Assembly: GCA_036172665.1 (NCBI GenBank)
Contig: CM069871.1
Span: 61,192,713-61,256,712 of the forward strand
Length of the DNA stretch: 64,000 bases
Reading direction: 5' to 3'
Origin: Prosopocoilus inquinatus
Lineage: Eukaryota; Arthropoda; Insecta; Coleoptera; Lucanidae
The position numbers and the translations under genes are program-made. The notes beneath the pieces were generated by a model. It was not told where the DNA came from and made no database searches. It saw only the letters and a program-made list of their open reading frames with translations. Positions 55,950 to 64,000 of the stretch are shown piece after piece. The stretch's first letter is position 1. Each line of letters begins with the position of its first letter.

Positions 55950-56119
55950 TAAAACACAATTACAATTAATCTGTTACAGTTTAATTCCCTGGTTCTTTTA
56001 AATATTCATGTGTGGTACGTTTTAGTTGTTGACCGTTGGCCACATTGTTCGTTTCCGGTTTAGGCGTGTTGATATTACGCTCTCGTTGGGTCTGGAAGTC
56101 ACATTAACTGTAACTGTAA

Positions 56120-58640
56120 TCTGATTGGACGAGATTGTGTATGGCCAGTTGCTCTATCGCCGTTCGACATTACGCCAGCACGAGGTACATACTCCTGCCG
56201 TGAATTGTTGCAATTTATTAGGCAAAGTTCGTATCAACTACAGTGATAGCTGGTTTTATTTGTGCTTCGTGAATTGTAGAGTTCTTACAAACAGCTTATT
56301 CCAAGCGGATTTTCCGCTTCTGCGTTAAACAGTCAGGTGTTTATGTGACGCCATTCCAACGACCCATGTTCATGTTAGATTTCTTTGTTTTAATGAAATA
56401 CATGTCAAGTAGAAATCTTGGACAATCAATGATGACCAAAATTTACGTTTCTCGCGACTGTACATGCTTCCGCCGTAAATTGTGAACTTGTCATAAACAG
56501 CTTATTCCAATTAGATCTTCCGTTTTTGCGTTAAACAGTCAGGTATTTATGTGACGCCATTCCAACGACCCGTGCTCATATTAGATTTCTTTGTTCTCAC
56601 AGAGAAATCCGCTTATTTAATTCCTCCCTGTTATCGTTTTCCGAATCTTCTGTCCTTCGACAATACTTTTCCGTTTACTGTTGGCCTGTTTCGACGTCGT
56701 TTGAGGGAAGACGCTCTACAAGATAGCGTTGTAATCTAATTGGCCGAGATTGTGTTCGTGAGAGAATTTCTTCCGGCCACTTGCTCTAACGCCATTAGGC
56801 ATTACGAGTATATGCGTGTACAGTCACGAGCAATAAATTTTAGTCGTCACTGTCAATCAAAACATCAGTTTTCATTCTAGAAATTAAAAATGTTCGGGTA
56901 AATATTTTGTCCTTTACCAAGAAAGTGCTGAAAATAAATTACTTTTTTAAGAGCTGATTCCCAATACTCAAAATTAATAAATGAATTTCCCTATTTTTAA
57001 TGAAATACATGTCAAGTAGAAATCTTTGACAATCAGTGATGACCAAAATTTACGTTTCTCGCCACTGCACATACTTCCGCCGTAAATGGTTGCAATTTAT
57101 TATGCAAAATTCGAATCAACTACAGTGATAGCTGGTTTTATTTGTGCTTCGAGAACCTGTGGAGTTGTTATAAACAGCTTATTCCAATTGGATCTTCCGT
57201 TTCTGCGTTAAATAGCCAGATATTTATGTGATGCCATTCCAATGACCCGTGCTCATATTAGATTTCTTTGTTCCCACAGAGAAATCCGCTTACTTAATTC
57301 ATCCCTGTTATCGTTTTCCGAATCTTCTGTCTTTTGACAATACTTTCCTGTTTGCTGTCTACCTGTTTCGACGCCCTACAACATAGCGTTGTAATCTGAT
57401 TGGCCGGATTGTGTCCGTGAGAAGAGAATTTATTTCCGGCCCTCTATCGCCATTCGGCACTACTCCAGCACGAGATATACTTCCGCCGTAAATTGTTGTA
57501 ATTTATTATGCAAATTTGAATCCACTGCAGACATAACTGATATTATTTGTGTTTGGTGAACCTGTGTTGTTACAAACAGCTTAGTCCAAGCGAGCCTTCC
57601 GTTTCTGAGTTAAACAGTCAGGTATTTACGTGACGCCGTTCCAACGACCCGTGCTCATATTAGATTTCTTTGTTCCCACAGAGAAACACGCTTATTTAAT
57701 TCCTCCCTGTTATCGTTTTCCGAATCTTCTGTGTTTCGATAATACTTTTCCGTTTGCTGTCTACCTGTTTTGACGTCATTTGAGGGACGACGCCCTACAA
57801 CATAGCGTTGTAATCTGATTGGCTGAGATTGTGTTCGTGGGAAGAGAATTTATTTCCGACCTTCTGTCGCCATTCGTCATTGCGTCAGCACAATATACAC
57901 TTCCGCCGTAAATGGTTGCAATTTATTATGCAAAATTCGAATCATCTGCAGACATAACTGATATTATTTGTACTTGGTGAATCTATGAAGTTACAAACAG
58001 CTTATTTCCAGCAAACCTTCCATTTCTGAGTTAAACAATCAGGTATTTATGTGACACCGTTCCAATGACCCGTGCTCATATTAGACTTCTTTGTTCTCAT
58101 AGAGAAATCCGTTTATTTTGTTCTTCCCCGGTATCTTTTCTGAATCTTCTGTCTTTCGATAATACCGGGTGATCAACGGAATTCATAATTAGAGGAGGCT
58201 GTGATTAATGCTATTTTATGCTGTGTGGTTGGGCACACAAAGAAATGAATAATAAATTAATAGTTGTTATATTTGAGGTTATGTTCGTGCTTTGTACGAT
58301 GTTTGATGATGATATAGTAAATACTATTTTGTTTACATGCAGAAATAAAATAAGTTTGAAGAAAAAATTGAAAATTTCTACTAAAATTACAAGAATATCC
58401 AAAGTCTTGTTAGTCATCTTCAATGCAACGGGCAATTCAAGCATTCTTAAGAAGAAATGTCAAAATCCTAACAATTTTTTATTTCAAGCTGTGAGCCTGT
58501 GTTGCCAACTTCATGGTAAATTTCACAGCCTACTCTAATTATAAATTCAGTTGATCGCATGGTTGACCCATGCTTATATAAGATTTCTTTGTTCTCATAG
58601 AATAATCCGTTTATTTAGTTGGTATCTTTTCCGAATCTTC
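56120..58640 (+). repeat. Degenerate tandem array, ~400-420-bp unit
   Basis: The landmark GACGCCATTCCAACGACCC, followed by TCATATTAGATTTCTTTGTT, recurs at 56347, 56553, 57230, 57632 and 58053, with a remnant at about 58565. Other shared blocks are CTTCCGCCGTAAAT, GTTGCAATTTATTATGCAAA, TACAACATAGCGTTGTAATC and CGTTTTCCGAATCTTCTGTC. Spacings are 206 (a unit with an internal deletion), 677 (a longer unit), 402 and 421. A MITE interrupts the last unit. Short open frames inside (56125-56328, 56551-56739) are not genes. Confidence 0.88.
58165..58562. mobile_element. MITE inserted in the tandem array
   Basis: GATCAACGGAATTCATAATT..AGGCTGTGA near the left end and TCACAGCCTACTCTAATTAT..GAATTCAG-like sequence near the right end form TIRs of about 38 bp. 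The ~390-bp body is unrelated to the array and has two opposing open frames that are not credible genes. The target duplication is not clear. Confidence 0.7.
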
Positions 58641-58978
58641 TGTCTGTAGCGTACTATTAGAAGGTCATCGTTCAACGCGACGCAACGCCAGCGGATCGCC
58701 ACGAGAGGTCGCTACGACGTCTGATACTTGAACGAAACCCATCGGATACAGTATAACCAACTTTCGGACCATAAAATTGTAGCGTATCGTTTAATATTGT
58801 CATTTGGTTAATTCATGCCGCTCAGTACACAGTTATTTCGGCACTTGCGAGTGCATAGTTGAGTCGTTTATCGTTTTGAGCAACCTGTAGTTACGTCTCG
58901 TTTGTAAATAACGAGTTACCGTTTCACATATTGTGAAGATTTGTATTATTTTATAGTTAAAAACAGTTAACAGTCTAA

Positions 58979-59190
58979 TGCCCGGTTTCTGAAACGATAC
59001 GGTACATAACTTTCGCAGAGACAAACTCAAGATAAATTCATCATAACGTCTAAAGACAGTTTGTTAATACTTTATCTGTAGGTAAAGTGTATACGTAGCA
59101 ATGTAAACAATTTATACGTTTCCTAAAATGTTCTCTGTCAAGAAAAACTTATGTTTACCTAAAGTTATTTATTGTTTCAGAAACCGGGAA
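58979..59190. mobile_element. TAA-flanked MITE, family M (212 bp)
   Basis: TGCCCGGTTTCTGAAAC at the left and GTTTCAGAAACCGGGAA at the right are inverted with one mismatch. TAA is duplicated at 58976-58978 and 59191-59193. Best-preserved member of the family. Confidence 0.85.
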
Positions 59191-59193
59191 TAA

Positions 59194-61306
59194 GTTGCGT
59201 ATAGTTAACGCCACGTCCGTACGTTTCGAATCTTTAAGCTAGACTCGAGTGTCAATGTGTATTTAAGTTGTGAATAGTAATGTACGATTTGAGTATGTAC
59301 TGTCGTTTTTGTGGCGACGAACCAATTATTTTGCATGCACGAGTGTTATAAGCTCCTGAAAGTTTTCGAAATTTTAGCGCACGCTGCGACCCTTGGAGGA
59401 CGGGTTCCGCAGTGCGTAGCATCAGCCGGGGGGTTGTTCTCCTGGCGCCTCAGACCTTTGTGATCCCCCATCTTCAATTGTGTACTGGCTCATGACAGCT
59501 GAATTGGCTTTCTCAGCGCTAACTTGCCACCGTTCTCGTTACCTAATTATTCAGGAGCTAAAGTAAATTCATTCAGGTGATAGCAAATCAAGTGTGTGCG
59601 CTTTTCCAAAGCTTATAAAATTAGAAACTTATAGTTCTATCATTTGGAGCTGACCTTACCCTAAATTTTAAAATAATTTGTTTGAAGACAAGAAAAAATA
59701 CAATGAAGGGAAACAAACTAACAAAATTTAAAACGAGTTACATTTTTAATCTACTTGAAGAGTCCAAGTGTGAAATGTAGATGCAATAAAGGCATCCAAG
59801 CGAAAATTGGGTGAAATTCAGGCGCGACAAATAGCATCAGGTTTTTGCCATACTTTTGCGCACTGTGATTGTTCACTGATGCGTTGAATGAATAACAGCG
59901 CGACCTTTGATTACCGCTACTTAAAAAGGCGTATTCGTAACGTTAATCTTCCTCCTGTTACCTGTTCTAATAACTCTGTTAACAATCGTTTCGAAATAGC
60001 AGACGTAAATGTTAAATACCTAGACGGAATGCCTTGGCAGATCCACGCCCACGACTCGCGCGATTGCAACAAAATACTCATTTCAGTTCATTGGTCTATT
60101 TATATGCAATTTACTTTTTCTAATGACATTCAGCAACATTTTCTGTTTAATTTAATAAACATAATTGGAATATTTTTGTAGGTGTATTACCCTGCTCTTT
60201 TTGAAATTACGATACAGTTTGTAATTTTTTAGTCGTAAACCAATGAAATTGTTTAATCATTACTCGAATCGAGTCCTAAATATATCAGTTGGAGTTTGAA
60301 GTCTCATACTTTCAAAAGCGAATTAATGTGTGTCTAGGAGGCGTGTTTTCTTTAAAAAACATAAAAAGGATTTTTTTTGAATAATTACAATTTCTCTGTT
60401 TCCAACTGCTTTATGCATATATGCACTTGCTTATCCTTTCTTATTGTTCGTTCTCCTATTTGTGTAATTGTAAACATTAGATCTTGCATTCCTCTTTGTC
60501 TCTTCAAACCGTATTGTGCCTTGTGCAATTTGGTTCACTTGTTTTTTTATTATTTTTTTCTAGGATTCGCGAGATTAGTTTTCCCAGGACGTTTAATTAA
60601 CGTTATTGCTCGATAATTGTTACAGTCTCTGCTATCTATTTTTCTCTAGGTTTTCTCTGCTTATCTTAGGTAAACCAGTCAGAGTTGACCAAAGGCCGTG
60701 AGGTACATTTCACCCTCAGGGGAAATATTTCTTCGGCACAACGAAAGTACGCACAAAGCATAAGTGGTTTTCCCGGACCCTGTATAGAGAATGGAGTGTT
60801 GCTAACACGATTCGGGGAGCGAGAAGAAGAGAGACAAATATAAAGGGAGAAGAATTGAGCCAATCCAACGAAAAAGTGACATAATGATTCACGTCGTCGA
60901 AACAGGCTAAATGTAAACTCGTTCGGACTAAGTGAACAGAAAAACAGACCAACAAGCACCTCCCGGAGGAGGACAAAATTTAATTCGCTTGAATTTACAA
61001 AAATAAAATGGGGGTGTTCTTGCATCAAAATTACAACGGAGAAATCTGTGTAGAAAAACATTTAATTGCATAAAATGCCGGGTCATTGATCCTCAACAAA
61101 AAATAAGAAATGACGCGTAGAGTCGAACGAGTATCATACAAAAAAACTCTCTGGCGCAGCAAGAAATTGGGTGCGGTCTGTTTTAGGAAAATAATTTTAG
61201 ATTATGCGGAATGAAAACTTACACAACTTTTGTTAAGACCTTTTCTTGATAAAATGCATTTAAAGTGGCATTTTTGGACTTTTCCAGAAGTTTGGGACAG
61301 CCTGTA
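59194..61306. other. Unassigned spacer, 2.1 kb
   Basis: A GC-rich patch at about 59380-59470 does not fold as a tRNA. The overlapping minus-strand frames at 60666-61061 and 60716-60976 show no domain. GCGTGTTTTCTTTAAAA.A near 60343 recurs near 55438. No gene is supported. Confidence 0.45.
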
Positions 61307-62002
61307 TGCAGACTGTTCAAAAGTAACTCGGCACTATTGCTAACTTTTTTATTATTAAAGTTATAGATGCGGTTAAATCAGCAAGATAGTAGTACCCTTT
61401 GCTCTGATTGCAGCGATGCATACAAAAAAACAATTGAACATCGCGTTTACGAAATAAAGGGAAAGAACCCTTTTTTTAAATGGAATATCTGTATATTATT
61501 TATAAATCTTTTAATAGAAAGAATTTTCCTAAGATGCATGTTTTGGGCCAGAACACGCATTTTATGAAAATTTTTGTTATTAAAAGATTTTTACAAAACT
61601 CAGACAAAAACACCTTTCATTATAAACAAATAAAGCAAAATTAATGTTTTCACAGACATACGTTGTTTTCAAATGTTTTATTCTTGAAACACAGCCATCT
61701 TGATATATTTGTAAAAAATCAAAATTTCTCCTTTATTTATTAATTTCCGATAAAATGATAAAGAACAATTTTCAGAATTCAGAATTTTATTCTCTATCGA
61801 CTGGTCAGATAATATGCAGGGTGTTCCATTAAAAAAAAAACTGTTCTTTTCCTTTTATTTCATAAACGCGATGTTCTATTGTTTTTTTGAACGCATCGTT
61901 GTAATCAGGTCAAAGGTACTACTAGTTTGCTAATTTAACCGTATCTGTATCTTTAATAATAAAAAAGTTAGCAATAGTGCCGAGATATTTTTGAACAGTC
62001 TG
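61307..62002. mobile_element. Long-TIR MITE, ~170-bp arms
   Basis: GCAGACTGTTCAAAAGTAAC at the left and TTTTTGAACAGTCTGTATAC at the right are inverted, with TA at both flanks. The arms continue through CTCGGCACTATTGCTAAC, GCGGTTAAAT and AACATCGCGTTTA..AAATAAA to about 61480 and from about 61830. There is no transposase in the ~350-bp centre. The flank GGGACAGCCTGTA resembles the end of a 12660-type element. Confidence 0.8.
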
Positions 62003-62024
62003 TATACATGGTATAAGTTATAAG

Positions 62025-64000
62025 TAGAGACCGGATTTATAAGTTTTTACAAGTTTTTTACGCTAACATACCTAAACTTGGCGTTTTGTATTTATATGTT
62101 TGTCGATTAGAGAAGCCCAAAAATGGTAGTTTTATTTCGCATATAACTTAATATTTTAGACTTTTAGCGCATATTTATTTATTTATCCATATATTGATAT
62201 AAATAACATTATAATTCCATATACGGTCAATATTCAAGTCTGCAGCTTTTCCAAGAAGTAATTTATTCTCCTCAACGTCTGGCCACTTTATTTTACGATT
62301 TCCCGGAATGTGATTTTCTGGGAATCTGTAGCGACTTGCACTTGCATTTTGCACTTATGTTTTGCATTTCAGTTTGAGATAAGAACTCCGTGAATGTGTG
62401 TGACTAGTGACTAGTGTATTTATCAACGCGAATTAGTTGTTATTTTCTTATTTAATTTAAAGACGAAATAAATTCAGTGCTTATCTTTTCAAAATGCCGA
62501 AAGTAGCATCCTCTCGATCCGAGCTATTGAAAAAATGGATTAAAGCATCTAAACATCTAACTACAGATGGAAAAGTTATTTTTTGCAACGCATGCTCAAA
62601 ACAGGTAGATACCTTACAAATTCTCTTAAAAATCACATTTTCATTTTGACAATATTTTAAGGTGTCGTCAGACCAAAAGTACCAGATTGATCAACATTTG
62701 GCTACAAACCTCCATAAGGAGTCGGAGAAAAGATGTGTGTCTAACTTTAAGCAGTCTTTTATTTCTTCAACAGCCAGTAACTCACAGGGCAGTGACACAG
62801 GAAATGAATTCTTTTTAGACTTGTGCAGTGCTATGGCAGAGTCAAACATTCCTTGGCATAAACTTGAACAAGCAAGTTTTCGAACTTTTTTGGAAAAATA
62901 TTGCAATCGTCATATTCCAAATGAATCGACTTTGCGGAAAAACTATCTAAGTATATGCTACCAGCAACGGATGAAGAAAATAAGAGAGAAGCTTAGCGAC
63001 AACAATATTTATATAGTAGTTGATGAAACGACAGATGCCTGCGGTCGTTATGTAGCAAATATGTTAGCAGGAGTATTAAGCAACACAGTTGCACCAATAT
63101 CTTATTTGGTAAATAGTGCAGTTTTGGAAAAAACAAATCATTCAACGATCGCACGTTATATTAACGACAGCTTGACACTTTTATATGCACCTAATCAAGT
63201 TAAATCGGAAAATATATTACTAATGGTGTCTGATGCAGCAGCCTACATGATAAAAGCAGGACAGGCTTTACAGGTGTTTTACCCAAATCTGATGCACTTC
63301 ACTTGTATGGCTCACGCAATGAATAGGCTCGCTGAATTGGTGCGACTAGAATACCCAACAGTAAATAAGTTGATCAATAACGGAAAAAGGCGTTTCTTAA
63401 AGCCCCACTGCGTATACAACACTATAAAGAATTAGCTGCTGACCTGCCATTACCACCAGAACCAATAATTACGAGATGGGGTACGTGGCTTGAAGCAGCA
63501 AATTTTTACGCAGATAACTTTAAACAATTAAAGAAAATTTTCTTAGAATTGGATGATTCCAATTCAGCGGCTTTAAGAATTTGTAAGGAATGCATGTCGA
63601 ACACAAACATCGGGAATCAATTAGCATTCATTAAAACTCATTTTTCGGTTTTAATATCCACCATTAAAAAGTTGGAATCATCCCAGACGGCTCTATTAGA
63701 TTCTTTTGAAGTGGTCGATGATGCAATTGAAAGTGTAAAATCAATTCCAGGGGAGATAGGAGAGAAGTTAATGGCAAAATTAGACAAGGTTCTATTACGT
63801 AATCCTGACTACAATAAAATGAGGAAAATCTGTTTAGTTTTAAAAGGTCAAAGTGAAGAGGATTTGGACATGGACCCCAAAGATGTAGCATCCATGAAAT
63901 TTGCGCCCATTACTTCATGCGATGTCGAGCGTTCGTTTTCCTCTTATAAAAATATTTTGACAGACAGACGACAAAATTTTACCCCAAATAATTTAAATCA
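62025..64000 (+). mobile_element. hAT transposon, copy 3, diverged and cut by the window end
   Basis: TAGAGACCGGATTTATA at 62025 resembles the hAT termini of copies 1 and 2 (right end inverted). TCGCATATAA and GCGCATATTT subterminal motifs follow. The transposase is homologous to copies 1 and 2 with the same exon layout, but nucleotide similarity is low, so it is a separate subfamily. The right end is beyond 64000. Confidence 0.8.
62494..64000 (+). pseudogene. hAT transposase, copy 3, one frameshift, runs off the window
   Basis: Exon 1 is 62494-62604 (37 codons, ending FCNACSKQ), the intron 62605-62661 (57 bp, GTAGAT...TTTAAG), and exon 2 starts at 62662 (VSSDQKYQIDQHLATNLH). The BED-like Cys-x2-Cys / His-x5-His pair is split by the intron exactly as in copies 1 and 2. 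VVDETTDACGRYV and LLMVSDAAAYMIKAG carry the likely catalytic Asp residues; TCMAHAMNRLAELVRLEY is the Cys/His region. In the A-run near 63384-63388 the frame shifts by one base; from 63387 it is open to the window end and includes FAPITSCDVERSFS, the hAT dimerisation motif. Only this one lesion is visible. Confidence 0.88.

Noticed and set aside
56120..58640. Tandem array considered as a CRISPR-like array
   Set aside because: Units are about 400 bp and degenerate throughout, with no short identical repeats separated by unique spacers, and the genome appears eukaryotic.
59380..59520. GC-rich patch considered as a structured RNA or tRNA-derived sequence
   Set aside because: No A/B box spacing or cloverleaf stems could be drawn.
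60666..61061. 131-codon minus-strand frame
   Set aside because: Low-complexity Phe/Ser/Leu content, overlapping another open frame on the same strand, with no recognisable domain.

Overview
This window looks like non-coding DNA from an animal nuclear genome, most likely an insect. The evidence is its AT-richness, its microsatellites, small introns with GTAAGT-type donors inside transposons, and the mix of element types: Jockey/CR1-type LINEs, a BEL/Pao LTR element, Tc1/mariner, hAT and MITEs. I see no bacterial gene organisation, rRNA, convincing tRNA or CRISPR array. I cannot name the species. No host gene is clearly recognisable; the only candidate is one weak possible exon on the minus strand at 7103-7354. 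The window reads as intergenic or deep-intronic sequence built from nested mobile elements.

Layout. 1-2575: fold-back element whose arms are ~140-bp tandem repeats, enclosing a LINE RT relic and a dispersed repeat. 4345-5165: diverged ~430-bp tandem duplication. 5526-6194: TTAA-flanked MITE. 6619-6845: minisatellite. 8823-11816: two related elements with very long terminal inverted repeats (TIRs). 12660-16198: a third long-TIR element holding a dispersed repeat (family R) and a MITE. 17573-18714: solo LTR. 19061-20690: short tandem repeats, a palindrome with two CRE (TGACGTCA) motifs, a hAT end and a 194-bp duplication. 21503-23893: minus-strand LINE with an RT domain. 24391-27293: inverted-repeat element with the second family R copy.

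28519-35035: dispersed repeats around hAT copy 1 (30028-32196) and a second, inverted solo LTR (32560-33747). 37534-39790: hAT copy 2, about 99% identical to copy 1. 40637-45234: mariner-like element with ~430-bp TIRs and a decayed transposase, split by two 5'-truncated LINEs. 47547-52917: Tc1 element whose transposase frame was split by a 3.7-kb BEL/Pao element (48828-52539) with 177-bp LTRs. 53970-58640: tandem arrays and MITEs. 61307-62002: long-TIR MITE. 62025 to the window end: a third, more diverged hAT copy.

How the pieces fit together. The elements give a relative history: mariner, then LINEs inside it; Tc1, then BEL inside it; a tandem array, then a MITE inside it. The two near-identical hAT copies carry different disabling lesions (a 61-nt deletion in one, a nonsense codon in the other). 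The BEL copy has nearly identical LTRs but lacks its RT/RNase H region, which suggests mobilisation in trans. Nothing here forms a pathway or operon. The most unusual material is the set of long-TIR elements, the GC-rich solo LTR pair, the fold-back element and the CRE palindrome.
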